DNA from: Terriglobia bacterium
GTDB lineage: Bacteria > Acidobacteriota > Terriglobia > Bryobacterales > Bryobacteraceae
Direction: 5' to 3'
Assembly (NCBI GenBank): GCA_021325175.1
Contig: JAJPHS010000169.1
Location: 1 to 45,748, forward strand
DNA length: 45,748 nt
Below are positions 24,685 to 33,478 of this stretch, in pieces (position 1 is the stretch's first letter; the number at the start of each line of letters is the position of its first letter). A model generated the notes under the pieces. The model was not told the DNA's origin, did not search any database, and worked only from the letters and a program-made list of their open reading frames with translations. Made by a program: the position numbers and the translations under genes.

Positions 24685-25320
24685 TTAGGATTCCAGGTGC
24701 AAAATCCCGCGCTGGATGGCGATGGTGACCGCGTGGGTCCGGTCCGCCGCGCCGAGCTTTTCCAAGATATTCTGGATGTGCATCTTGATGGTGCCGCTGG
24801 CCGTTCCCAGCTTCTCGGCGATCTCTTTGTTGGCCATCCCGCGCGCCACGAACCCGAGCACCTCCACTTCGCGCGGCGTCAGCGCCACCTGCGGGAAGTA
24901 TTCGCTCAATCGCTGCGCCACTTCGTGCGGCATCAGCCGCTTTCCGGAATGCACCGTGCGGATGGCCCGGATCACGTCGGTGTGGACCATTTCCTTGAGC
25001 ATGTAGCCGCGCACGCCGGCTTCGAGAGCGCGATAAATATCCTGATCGCCGTCATAGCTGGTCAGCGCGATAATTTTCGCCTCGGGAAATTCGCTGCGGA
25101 TGGCGCGCGTCGCCTGCACGCCGTCCATTTCGGGCATGCGCAGATCCATCAAGGTCACATCCGGATGCGACTGCCGGAAAAGCTCGACGGCTTCGCGGCC
25201 GTTGCCGGCCTCACCGATCAGCTCCATGTCGGCTTCATTGGCCAGAATCGAGGCGATTCCCTTGCGGACCAGCGGATGATCGTCTACACAGAGAACGCGA
25301 ATGGGAGTTTGCGGTGTCAT
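24685..25320 (-). CDS. NarL/FixJ-family response regulator
   Basis: Partner of the upstream histidine kinase. 211 residues: receiver domain with acidic pocket Asp13-Asp14 and phospho-acceptor Asp59 in TLMDLRMPEMDG, switch Thr in IALTSYDG and Lys in YMLKEM, then a LuxR-type helix-turn-helix at about 148-206 (LTPREVEVLGFVARGMANKE). It overlaps the kinase stop by ATGA, so the two are coupled. Target genes cannot be deduced from the sequence. Confidence 0.96.
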   Translation of the reverse strand: MTPQTPIRVLCVDDHPLVRKGIASILANEADMELIGEAGNGREAVELFRQSHPDVTLMDLRMPEMDGVQATRAIRSEFPEAKIIALTSYDGDQDIYRALEAGVRGYMLKEMVHTDVIRAIRTVHSGKRLMPHEVAQRLSEYFPQVALTPREVEVLGFVARGMANKEIAEKLGTASGTIKMHIQNILEKLGAADRTHAVTIAIQRGILHLES

Positions 25321-28241
25321 GAGTGATTTTGCGAAGCCGGCAGCGTCACGGAAACAGTGGTGCCGCGGCCGGGCGCGGTGGCCAGTTCCAGCTCGGCGCC
25401 GATGTGGCTGGCCCGCTCCTTCATTCCGATCAGGCCGTAGTGGCCGTTCTTGGACTGGCCGTTTTCCGGAAAGCCGCTGCCGTCGTCGCGCACGGAAAGA
25501 CGCAGTGCCTTGGGCGTGTAATCGAGCGCGACCTCCACCGTTCGCGCACCGGAGTGCTTCACCGAATTGGTCACCGCTTCCTGCGCAATCCGGACCAGGT
25601 TGTATTCGACGTCCGGCGCCAGAGCCGCCGGCTTATTTTGCAGATTCAGCTTCAGCCGGACGTCCTTGGTCTCGGTGATCTGGCGCGCCGCCTGTTCAAT
25701 CGCCGCCGCCAGATTCGATCCGCCGTTGCGCAAGCCGGCCACGCTGCGCCGCGTTTCGCGCAGGCAGGCGCCCGCGTCGGCGATAATCTCCTCCAGCGCG
25801 CCGCGTTCCTCGGGAGATTTGATTCGCCCGGCCAGAGCCTGCATCTCCATGGTGATGCCGGAAAGCCCCTGGATCAGCGTGTCGTGCAGCTCGCGCGCGA
25901 TGCGATTGCGCTCGGTCAGAATCAGGTTGAACTGCTCGCGCAGCGTGCGGATGCGGAACTGATACGCCGCCCAGATCGCCAGCCCGATCAGCGCCGCCAC
26001 CATCGGCCAGAACCAGGCGCGCTGATAGTAATGCGAGGCCAGGGCAAAACTGACCGCCGCGCCGGAATCGTTGCAGGCGCCATCAATGTTGCACGCCCGC
26101 ACGCGGAACCGGAAGCTGCCCGGCGGAAGATTGGTGTAGTAGGCTTCCCGGCGCGTACCCGCGTTGATCCAATCGTGATCGTAGCCTTCGAGGATGTAGC
26201 TGAAGGTGATCCGCGTGGGCGAAAGATAGCTCAGCCCGGCATAGGTAATCTCCACGTTCTTGCGGCCGGGAGCCAGCTTTTCAATCTGCGGCGGAATTTC
26301 GCGCTCGCCGTTCACCGTGATGTCTTCGATCACCACCGGCGGCGGCGGCACATTGCGCGTCAGATGCCGCGGATCGAGCACGATCAGCCCGCGAATGGTC
26401 GAAAACCAGACGCGATCGTCGTGCGTCACGGTCACCGGCGGCTGCACGCCGGATTTACACTCGATCACCCGCAGAGCGTCGGTGGGGCTGTAAGGCGTGC
26501 TCGTGATTTTCTTTAAACTCCCCGCCGCGAATTTGCGCAGGTCGCTTTCCGGAACCCAGAAGATTCCCTTGCTGCACGCCATCCAGAGACGATCCTCGGC
26601 GTCCCCCGCCAGGCCATAGATTTCGCTGTCGAACAGGCCGTCGCGCATCAGGAACGTCGACATTTTCCCGTTCTCAATCAGCCGCAACCCGCCGCCGCTC
26701 ATCCCGATCCAGATGGCGCCGGTGCGATCGCGATAAAACGAGCTGGCTCCGCGCAGCGGCGCGCCATTCTGCAACACCTCTGCCGGTTTGCCGTCCGCGT
26801 AGGAGAGCACCGCGTTGGGCGTCGCCAGATAAATCCGCCCGGAGCCGTCCTCGCCCATCGCGGAAACAGGCGCGGAGACCGCTAATCCCGCGGGACGCGT
26901 AAATGCGCCGTTGCGAAACTCAACGACGCCTTTCGCCGTGCCCGCCCACAGCGTTCCGGACCGGTCGCGCAGCAGGGATCGCACGTCGTCGGACGGCAAT
27001 CCGGCGGCGCGGGTGTAGGTTCGCTCCACGCGCCCATTCGCCAGCCGGCTCAATCCCCGATCCGTGCCGACCCACAACCCGCCGTCATCCTCGGCTAAGG
27101 CGTAGATAAAGTTCGATGGCAGCCCGTCCTTGACCGTCAGCACCGTGAACTTGCGGCCATCAAAGCGGCTGAGCCCCGCGCCCAGCGTCCCGACCCAGAT
27201 ATTGGAACCTCGATCCTCCAGCACCGGACCGGTATCATTGCTCGGCAGCCCTTCGTTTTCGGTGTAGGGAACCGCCCGGCCGTCCAGAAACTGATTCAGC
27301 CCATGCTTGGTTCCCACCCACAGGCTGCCTTCCCGATCCTGAAAAATCGAGTAAACGTTGCTCTGCGATAGGCCGTCGGCCGGCCGGAAACTCACCGCCT
27401 CCCCGTTTCGCAGACGGCTAAATCCGGCGCGCGTTCCGATCCATAGACTGCCGTCGGAGCTGGCGAAAAGGCTTAGAATCCAGTTATCGGAAAGCCCGTT
27501 GCGGGTGGTCAGCAAACGCTCACGGCCGTTTTTCAGCTCTATCAGCCCTTCGGTGGTTCCGATCCACATCGTTCCATCCTGCTCGAAAGCGATCGCGCGA
27601 ACACCGGCGTCGGAGGGCATCAACGCCAGCGCGTGCGGAACGAACTTCTGCCCGTCCCATACCGACAATTTCGTGCTTTCGCCGCCCACCCACAGTTTGC
27701 CGTCCGGGCCGACCGCCGCCGCGCGCACCACCTCGCTCGACAATCCGTCCCCGCGATGAAAAACCTGAATCTTGCCATCCGCGAAACGAACCATGCCGGC
27801 GGTGGTGCACGCCCAGATTTCGTTTCCCGCCGCCACGACGCACTGAGTCGTATCCGACGGCATCCCGTTAGCCTGCGTGTAGCGCATCACCGCGCCGGAA
27901 TCAAGCCGGTATACGCCGGATTCATTGGCGCCGATCCACAGCGCGCCGTCCGGAGCCTGCGCCATGCCGCGAATCCAGATGTCAGCCGGCGCGCCCTTGT
28001 AAATATCCTCCAGCCCGCGGAAGCGCACGCCGTCGAACCGCACCACCCCGCTCTGCGTTCCCAGCCAGAGATAGCCGTCACGGGTTTGCAGGATCGAATA
28101 AATTGAGGCGTCCGGCAAGCCTTGCTGCACCTGCCAGATACGGTGCACATACTGGGTAAGCGTGTGGTTCGGATCAAGAGCCTTGAGCGGCGCAACAAGC
28201 CACACCACTACCGTCAACAAAAAATATGCCCGCGACCGCAT
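25317..28241 (-). CDS. Two-component-regulator-propeller sensor histidine kinase
   Basis: Membrane sensor of the hybrid-propeller class common in Acidobacteriota and Bacteroidota. About 974 residues from the ATG at 28241; a 28265 start would add eight. A signal peptide is followed by about fourteen Reg_prop/WxGT blades (LWLGTQSGVVRFDG, LWIGTRAGFSRLRNG, IWVGTLGAGLSRFDG and so on), which would make two seven-bladed periplasmic propellers. Then come a Y_Y_Y domain (FSYILEGYDHDWINAGTRRE), one membrane helix (FWPMVAALIGLAIWAAYQF), a HisKA_3 domain with phospho-His near 786 (IARELHDTLIQGL) and an HATPase domain (AQEAVTNSVKHS, then DDGSGF). The ligand is unknown, possibly a polysaccharide breakdown product by analogy to family members. 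Confidence 0.95.
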   Translation of the reverse strand: MRSRAYFLLTVVVWLVAPLKALDPNHTLTQYVHRIWQVQQGLPDASIYSILQTRDGYLWLGTQSGVVRFDGVRFRGLEDIYKGAPADIWIRGMAQAPDGALWIGANESGVYRLDSGAVMRYTQANGMPSDTTQCVVAAGNEIWACTTAGMVRFADGKIQVFHRGDGLSSEVVRAAAVGPDGKLWVGGESTKLSVWDGQKFVPHALALMPSDAGVRAIAFEQDGTMWIGTTEGLIELKNGRERLLTTRNGLSDNWILSLFASSDGSLWIGTRAGFSRLRNGEAVSFRPADGLSQSNVYSIFQDREGSLWVGTKHGLNQFLDGRAVPYTENEGLPSNDTGPVLEDRGSNIWVGTLGAGLSRFDGRKFTVLTVKDGLPSNFIYALAEDDGGLWVGTDRGLSRLANGRVERTYTRAAGLPSDDVRSLLRDRSGTLWAGTAKGVVEFRNGAFTRPAGLAVSAPVSAMGEDGSGRIYLATPNAVLSYADGKPAEVLQNGAPLRGASSFYRDRTGAIWIGMSGGGLRLIENGKMSTFLMRDGLFDSEIYGLAGDAEDRLWMACSKGIFWVPESDLRKFAAGSLKKITSTPYSPTDALRVIECKSGVQPPVTVTHDDRVWFSTIRGLIVLDPRHLTRNVPPPPVVIEDITVNGEREIPPQIEKLAPGRKNVEITYAGLSYLSPTRITFSYILEGYDHDWINAGTRREAYYTNLPPGSFRFRVRACNIDGACNDSGAAVSFALASHYYQRAWFWPMVAALIGLAIWAAYQFRIRTLREQFNLILTERNRIARELHDTLIQGLSGITMEMQALAGRIKSPEERGALEEIIADAGACLRETRRSVAGLRNGGSNLAAAIEQAARQITETKDVRLKLNLQNKPAALAPDVEYNLVRIAQEAVTNSVKHSGARTVEVALDYTPKALRLSVRDDGSGFPENGQSKNGHYGLIGMKERASHIGAELELATAPGRGTTVSVTLPASQNHS

Positions 28242-28318
28242 CCTTAATCCAATATTGTCGCGCAAAGCGATCCAATAGCAATGACGGCGGCGGCGGCCCG
28301 GATGTTAGCGGCAGGCAG

Positions 28319-28942
28319 TTAGAAACCGACGCCGACGCCCGCGGAAATTTCGGTTTGCCACAGCGCGCCGGAATTATTGAAGAATCCGAAGCTCGGCTTG
28401 GGCGTGACGTATTCGCGCGCGTCCAGGCGCGCGGCCCAGATCCCGTGAATATGGACCTTCACTCCGGCCCCGAAATTCGCCCCGAATTTCGTCGATCCAC
28501 TATAAGAGGATCCGCCCGGCGGAACGAAATTATCAAACTGCACGCCCGCCGTCAGAAACGGCCGCATCTTCGCATCGGTCCCGGTGAACGGATAATACAG
28601 CGCGTTGAAGTTGCCCTGATGCATGTGCATCGCTTCCGAAAACGGCCCCGATCCGAGAGCGGCCGCCGCGGCCTGATCGAAATTCAGCGACATGTGGTTG
28701 AAGGAATAACCCACCTCCGCGCCGTAATGATCCTTCACATTGAAATTGAACCGGAAACTGAAGCGATAGCCGTTTCCGAGGGTGATGTCGTTGGAGCCCC
28801 CGGTGGTAAACGGGTTCAGCGTGCCCAAACCCGCATTGCCATTAAAGATCGACCACCCGTAATTAAACCAGAATTCTCCGGCCTGTCCCCAGGCCATGGT
28901 GGAAAAACAGCCCATTGCCAACAGCAAAGGAAGTCTTTTCAT
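28319..28942 (-). CDS. Outer-membrane beta-barrel protein (porin-like, OMP_b-brl type)
   Basis: 207 residues from the ATG at 28942, which has AGGAGG 4 bases upstream. A signal peptide (LPLLLAMGCFSTMAWG) leads a series of amphipathic strands rich in aromatic and glycine residues (FRFNFNVKDHYGAEVGYSF, then MRPFLTAGVQFDNFVPP). It ends in ISAGVGVGF with the C-terminal Phe expected for outer-membrane barrels. Size suggests an eight-stranded OmpA/OmpW-like barrel. Function unknown. The kinase gene starts about 78 bases downstream on the same strand, so read-through into the sensor operon is possible. Confidence 0.85.
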   Translation of the reverse strand: MKRLPLLLAMGCFSTMAWGQAGEFWFNYGWSIFNGNAGLGTLNPFTTGGSNDITLGNGYRFSFRFNFNVKDHYGAEVGYSFNHMSLNFDQAAAAALGSGPFSEAMHMHQGNFNALYYPFTGTDAKMRPFLTAGVQFDNFVPPGGSSYSGSTKFGANFGAGVKVHIHGIWAARLDAREYVTPKPSFGFFNNSGALWQTEISAGVGVGF

Positions 28943-29206
28943 GTTCCTCCTGATGCGTTCCGTGAAGATGACGTTACATTTCGACAATCAGGGCAAGAAT
29001 TTCGCCCGGGTCCCGGCCTTCAAAAAGTCAACATGGACGCCGCGCCACGCGTCCCGTGAAAAACTACCACGGCCCGAACTGATTTTATCGCGTTTCCATA
29101 CCTGCGGTCTTCGCTGCCCGTGAAGTAACCGCGACTACCCCGGCGAAGCGATCGCCTGCGCGGCAACCCAAATGGCGGCGGCAAATTGCGGCTCGGCGTG
29201 GCCGGC

Positions 29207-29755
29207 TTATTTCGCCGCTTTCCAGAGAAGCACCACGACACCCGCCAGGAATGCCGCGAAAGCCTCATATTCCCGGTTCCGCCGGTACAGAAACCACTGA
29301 AAATGTTTCGAACTTTTTCCCCCCAGACGCGGCACGAACTTGGGAACGCGCCGGGCGTAATCGGCATAATCGTCGAATAGCGATCGCAGATGCTGCTCCT
29401 CCAGCTCCACGGCGGGCAGATAGACCAACAGGAACACAACGGCCAAGAGAACCGCCAACTCCCAGCGCCGCGCGGCGATCGCGAATCCGGCGGCGGCCGT
29501 CAGCGTGCCCAGATAGAGAGGATTGCGAACGTGCGCGTAAGGACCGCTGGTGGCAAGCGCGAGATTCTTTTCAAGATGCCCCGCGGCCCAGGCGCGCAGC
29601 GCCAGTCCGGCGAACGACACGGGCAATCCCACCTCAAGCGATGTCCAGGTGGGCGCGGAAAACCAGAGGAACGCCGCTACCAGGATAAATCCGAAGGGCA
29701 CGCGGAGCTTCGCCACCGCATCCGCGTACGGCTTGGGAAAATTCACGCCGGACAC
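29207..29755 (-). CDS. Isoprenylcysteine/phospholipid-methyltransferase-like membrane protein
   Basis: 182 residues, several membrane helices. The ICMT/PEMT signature is clear: GHLEKNLALATSGPYAHVRNP followed by LYLGTL, then a C-terminal E-EQHLRSLFDDYADYARRV-P element that binds S-adenosylmethionine in relatives. Bacterial members methylate lipids or unknown isoprenoid-like substrates. The GTG start overlaps the end of the heptosyltransferase gene by 13 bases, making it the last gene of the LPS-core operon and hinting at envelope lipid modification (inference). Confidence 0.88.
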   Translation of the reverse strand: MSGVNFPKPYADAVAKLRVPFGFILVAAFLWFSAPTWTSLEVGLPVSFAGLALRAWAAGHLEKNLALATSGPYAHVRNPLYLGTLTAAAGFAIAARRWELAVLLAVVFLLVYLPAVELEEQHLRSLFDDYADYARRVPKFVPRLGGKSSKHFQWFLYRRNREYEAFAAFLAGVVVLLWKAAK

Positions 29756-30681
29756 ACCGCCGCGGCCAGCGCCTCGGCGACCATCGCGGGCGTGATCGCG
29801 CGCATGTCATGATCGGGCGCGTTGCGCTTATACGTCGTCGCTGCGGCCGGGCTCCGCAGAACGCGCAGCGATCCGCCGTAAGGACCGTTGCGCGCGGGAT
29901 CGGTAGGGCCGAAAATCGCGACGCCGGGTTTTAACAGCGCGGCGGCCAGATGCATCGGCCCGCTATCCACGCCGACGATGGCGTGCGCCAGGCGGGTTGC
30001 ATGAATCAACCCCCGCAGCCCGGAAAGATGAACGCGCGCTCCGCGAATGGCTTCCAGCGACGGCGCGGCTTCGGGCGGTCCATTGACCACCAGCGGCATC
30101 TCCAGACGCGCGGCGAGTTCCTGGTAATATTCGATCGGCCACTGCTTCGACCGCCAACCGGCCAGCGGGCTGGCGAGCACGAATTTTTCCCGCGGTAGCT
30201 CTCCTTCGGGCGATCCGGCCGGGATGGCGAAGGCGCGCAGAATGCTGGATGCGCCGGCGGCGGCCGCCAGTTCCAGATTTCGCTCCACCACATGAATGGA
30301 GCTGGTGACGATTTCACTCGAATAAAACAGCGACGCCCACCGCTCCCATGCCTGCGACCGATGAAGCCCCACGATCCGATCGGCGCGCGAGGCCGCGGCC
30401 ACCATCGCCGATTGCACCAGACCCTGAAAGTCCACCGCCAGATCGAAGCGCCGCGCGCGCAGTTTGCGCCAGAGCTGGCCAATGCCCCTCGCGCTGCGTT
30501 CGAGCGGAATCACCTCGTCGACAAAAGGATTGCCTTCAAGCAGCGGCATCCATCGCGGCCGGATCACCCACGTCACATGGCTGCCGGGAAAACCATGCTT
30601 CAGGCTGGCGACTCCGGGCAGCGCGTGAATCACATCGCCCATTGCGCCCAGCCTGACCACCAGGATGCGAAACGGTTCCAT
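29743..30681 (-). CDS. Glycosyltransferase family 9, LPS heptosyltransferase I-like
   Basis: Adds a heptose to the LPS inner core from ADP-heptose, at the cytoplasmic face of the inner membrane. 312 residues. Family GT9 features: ILVVRLGAMGDVIHALPGV at the N-terminus, VDFQGLVQSAMVA, then the sugar-nucleotide-binding half with SPLAGWRSKQWP and the conserved VGVDSGPMHLAAALLKPGVAIFGPTDP. The GDVIHALP form is closer to WaaC than WaaF. It starts 6 bases after the short HldE-like gene. Confidence 0.9.
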   Translation of the reverse strand: MEPFRILVVRLGAMGDVIHALPGVASLKHGFPGSHVTWVIRPRWMPLLEGNPFVDEVIPLERSARGIGQLWRKLRARRFDLAVDFQGLVQSAMVAAASRADRIVGLHRSQAWERWASLFYSSEIVTSSIHVVERNLELAAAAGASSILRAFAIPAGSPEGELPREKFVLASPLAGWRSKQWPIEYYQELAARLEMPLVVNGPPEAAPSLEAIRGARVHLSGLRGLIHATRLAHAIVGVDSGPMHLAAALLKPGVAIFGPTDPARNGPYGGSLRVLRSPAAATTYKRNAPDHDMRAITPAMVAEALAAAVCPA

Positions 30682-30687
30682 CCCGAT

Positions 30688-31035
30688 TTACGACGCCGCG
30701 GCGGAGCGCTGCCGCGCGCGCACGTGCCTCGCCAGGCGCTCAAAACACGCGGCGTCTTCCTGTTCGAAACAAATTTGCGAAGCGATGTTGGCCTCCGTTA
30801 CGTAATCGACCACGCGAAGCCCGGCGACCATCTCCGCCCGCGCCCGCGCCGGAAGAAGGGGATCGGGCGGTGAGGCGATGGCGACCAGCAGCTTTGCCCG
30901 GCCCTGCTTGACCCGCGCCAGCCGTTCGGCGTGCTCGGACAGCAGCGGATCGAAGTAACCGCTGACCACGACGGCGCCGGCGGCGGCCAGACGAACCGCC
31001 TCCTCCGCGCCGACGATTTTGGTTCGCGTATCCAT
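30688..31035 (-). CDS. Short HldE/RfaE-type nucleotidyltransferase-like protein, catalytic motif degenerate
   Basis: 115 residues. Placement and pattern match the adenylyltransferase half of HldE (usually about 160 residues): a leading KIVGAEEAV, then VVVSGYFDPLLSEHAERLA, LLVAIASPPDPLLP, RAEMVAGLRVVDYV. The nucleotide-binding HxGH of true enzymes (GCFDLLHAGH) is here LSEH; only the last His (about 35) is left. The C-terminal SSTxII segment is absent. It is probably inactive as a nucleotidyltransferase, or acts differently. It is 4 bases after the WaaF-like stop and 6 bases before the WaaC-like start. Confidence 0.68.
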   Translation of the reverse strand: MDTRTKIVGAEEAVRLAAAGAVVVSGYFDPLLSEHAERLARVKQGRAKLLVAIASPPDPLLPARARAEMVAGLRVVDYVTEANIASQICFEQEDAACFERLARHVRARQRSAAAS

Positions 31036-31039
31036 TTTC

Positions 31040-32047
31040 TTATTTGACCAGTTCGATCGCGGCCCGCGCCACTCGCGCCGGCTCGACGCGCGTCATGCAG
31101 CGATGATCGATCGGACATTCGCGCTTGAGGCAGGGGCTGCATTCCACCGGCTCGCGAACCACGCGCGCCAGCGGGCCGGTCGGCCCGGTGGCGATCGGAT
31201 CCGTCGCGCCGAAAACGGCAATGGTCGGCACGCCGAGCGCGGAGGCGATGTGCATCGCGCCGGAATCATTCGTCAGATAAACGCGACATCCCGCGGCCAG
31301 ATCGATAAATTCGGAAAGCGACGTTTCCCCCGCGAAATTCTTCACCGGACCGCGAATCGCCGCGGCCACCCCGGCGCACAAAGCACGCTCGTCCTTCGAT
31401 CCGAAGATCGCAACCGCCGCGCCGAGTTCGCCCGCAACCTGGTTCGCGGCCTCGGCGAATCGATCCGCCGGCCATCGCTTCGCCGATCCGAACGCCGCCC
31501 CGGGGCTGACGCCGATCACCATCTCACCCAGGCCGAGCTTGCGAAACCGTTCGCGGCCCGCTTCCCGCGCCTCCCCCGCACCCTCGAGCCGGATCGCGTC
31601 GTTTTCCGGAATCTGGTCCAGAATGCCCGCGCGGCGGAGCAGCTCCAGATAATAGAACCGCTCATGCGGACCTTTTTGCGGCGTCTGGACCGCTCGCGTC
31701 AACAGAAAGCCGCGCCCGTCGCGAGCATAACCGATCCGCTCGGGGATTCCCGCCAGGCAGGCGAGCGCCGCGGCCTCAAAGGCGTTCTGAAACAGAATCG
31801 CGGTGTCGAAACGTTCGCGGCGAAGCGCGCGCGCCGCGTGAAATTTTTCGCCAAAGGTGCCGGCCGAGTAGGGGATCAGCCGGTTGCAGAACGGCTCCCT
31901 GCGGTACAGATCCGCAACCCACGGTTTGGCCAGGATCGCGATCTCCGCGCGTGGAAATTTTTCGCGCAGCGCGCGCAGCGCCGGCAGCGACATCACCGCG
32001 TCGCCCACCCAATTGGTCGCCCGCACCAGGATGTTTTCGAAAGCCAC
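31040..32047 (-). CDS. waaF: LPS heptosyltransferase II
   Basis: Transfers the second heptose onto the LPS inner core. 335 residues, the normal length of WaaF. Motifs: NILVRATNWVGDAVMSLPAL at the start (WaaF-type NWxGDxxM), MSLPALRALREKFP, ISPGAAFGSAKRWP, the conserved YLTNDSGAMHIASALGVP and AVFGATDP, and the cysteine-bearing ECSPCLKRECPIDHRCM near the C-terminus that is common in WaaF. First gene of the four-gene heptose operon, divergent from the NfeD gene with 48 bases between starts. Confidence 0.95.
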   Translation of the reverse strand: MAFENILVRATNWVGDAVMSLPALRALREKFPRAEIAILAKPWVADLYRREPFCNRLIPYSAGTFGEKFHAARALRRERFDTAILFQNAFEAAALACLAGIPERIGYARDGRGFLLTRAVQTPQKGPHERFYYLELLRRAGILDQIPENDAIRLEGAGEAREAGRERFRKLGLGEMVIGVSPGAAFGSAKRWPADRFAEAANQVAGELGAAVAIFGSKDERALCAGVAAAIRGPVKNFAGETSLSEFIDLAAGCRVYLTNDSGAMHIASALGVPTIAVFGATDPIATGPTGPLARVVREPVECSPCLKRECPIDHRCMTRVEPARVARAAIELVK

Positions 32048-32095
32048 GTTCGTCTTTCAGGGTAACGTAGGCGCTATTCTGGGTACGGAACGAAT

Positions 32096-33364
32096 ATGAG
32101 CACCCGGGCCATGGTCCTGGTTTTCGCCGCCGCGCAGCTCTTCGCGGCGCCGAAGATCATTGCCGTCAACGTCGACGGGATGATTCATCCGGTGACGGCG
32201 GAAATCATCAAGCACGCGATCAGCGAAGCGGAGCGCGAGAACGCGGCCGCCGTCCTGCTGCGATTGAACACGCCCGGCGGTCTGCTCGACGCAAGCCGCG
32301 AAATTACCTCGGCCATGATCGCATCGCGCGCGCCGGTGATCGCCTACGTCACCCCGGGGGGCGGGCGCGCGGCTTCGGCTGGATTCTTTCTGCTTGAAAC
32401 CGCGGATGTGGCGGCGATGTCCTCCGGCACCAATACCGGCGCGGCCTCGCCCGTTCTGCTCGAAGGCCAGATGGACGACGTGATGCGCAAAAAAGTCGAA
32501 AACGATACCTCAGCCTGGCTGCGCAGCATCGTCCTCAAGCGCGGGCGCAACGTCGACGAAGCCGAAAAAGCGGTTCGCGACGCGAAGTCGTGGACCGACA
32601 AGGAAGCCCTGAACGACCATCTGGTCGACCTGATCGAGCCGGATGAAGCGGCGCTGATCGCCGCGCTCGACGGCCGCCGGATCACGCGCTTTGACGGCCG
32701 GACCGAGACCCTGCGCACGGCCGGGACCCAGGTGGTGAACTACAGCGAAACCGCGCGGGAGCGGATCATCGGCGCCGTCGCCGATCCGAACCTCGCCTTC
32801 ATTCTGCTGGTGCTCGGCGCGCTCGGCATCTACGTGGAGTTCAGCTCGCCGGGACTGATCCTGCCCGGGATCGCGGGCGCGATTCTTGTGCTGCTCGGAT
32901 TATCGGGACTCGCCGTGCTGCCGATCAACTGGATTGGCGCGGCGCTGCTGATCCTGGCGATGGTGCTGTTCGCCCTGGAAGCGAAGTTCGCCTCGCACGG
33001 AATTTTGGGAGCCGGCGGCACGGTCTCGATGATTTTAGGCGCGCTCCTGCTGATCAATGGCCCGCCGGAGGTGCGCATCCATCTTTCCACCGCGCTGGCC
33101 GTGACGCTGCCCTTCGCGGCCGTAACCATGTTTCTGGTGACGCTGGTGGTCCGCGCGCGGCGAAGCAAGGCTCTGCTCGCCGACGGCGGCGTATTGGACG
33201 AGATCGGGCAGGCGCGGACCGCGCTCGATCCCGCCGGCAAGGTTTTCGTGCACGGCGAATATTGGGACGCGCTGTCCGATCAGCCGGTCCAGGCAGGCGC
33301 CGAGGTCCGCGTCATCGCGCGGGATGGAATGAAGCTGAAAGTCGAACCCGCGAAAAAAAATTAG
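32096..33364 (+). CDS. NfeD-family membrane serine protease (ClpP-class)
   Basis: Full-length NfeD (type 1b): signal peptide, an N-terminal ClpP-like Ser-Lys protease domain (about 20-225), then four or so membrane helices and a C-terminal OB-fold (LDPAGKVFVHGEYWDALSD). Motifs: LRLNTPGGLLDASREI, nucleophile Ser94 in RAASAGFFLL, and a candidate general-base Lys near 132-133 in the RKKVENDTSAWLRSI helix; ALNDHLVDLI closes the domain. 422 residues. These proteases usually cleave a partner stomatin (SPFH/slipin) encoded next door, and that neighbour is absent here: downstream is the convergent cydB. Confidence 0.93.
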   Translation: MSTRAMVLVFAAAQLFAAPKIIAVNVDGMIHPVTAEIIKHAISEAERENAAAVLLRLNTPGGLLDASREITSAMIASRAPVIAYVTPGGGRAASAGFFLLETADVAAMSSGTNTGAASPVLLEGQMDDVMRKKVENDTSAWLRSIVLKRGRNVDEAEKAVRDAKSWTDKEALNDHLVDLIEPDEAALIAALDGRRITRFDGRTETLRTAGTQVVNYSETARERIIGAVADPNLAFILLVLGALGIYVEFSSPGLILPGIAGAILVLLGLSGLAVLPINWIGAALLILAMVLFALEAKFASHGILGAGGTVSMILGALLLINGPPEVRIHLSTALAVTLPFAAVTMFLVTLVVRARRSKALLADGGVLDEIGQARTALDPAGKVFVHGEYWDALSDQPVQAGAEVRVIARDGMKLKVEPAKKN

Positions 33365-33414
33365 TTGTTATCCGGCGCTCAATGCGCTCGTTTCCACCGC
33401 CCGGCCATGCCCGC

Positions 33415-33443
33415 GCCGGAGCGTTGTCCGGCGCTCTTCCGGC
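33415..33443. terminator. Hairpin between convergent NfeD and cydB genes
   Basis: A 5-bp inner stem (GAGCG/CGCTC, 8-base loop) continues after a 3-base bulge as a 4-bp outer stem (GCCG/CGGC). It lies between two convergent stops. No T-run follows on either strand, so this is a weak terminator candidate. Confidence 0.3.
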
Positions 33444-33478
33444 GATCGGCGAGGCCCCTCCATCTATGCGGGAGCGGC

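Noticed and set aside
33371..33437. Direct repeat TCCGGCGCTC between NfeD and cydB
   Set aside because: Two copies of a 10-mer in GC-rich DNA, no further structure beyond the weak hairpin already listed.
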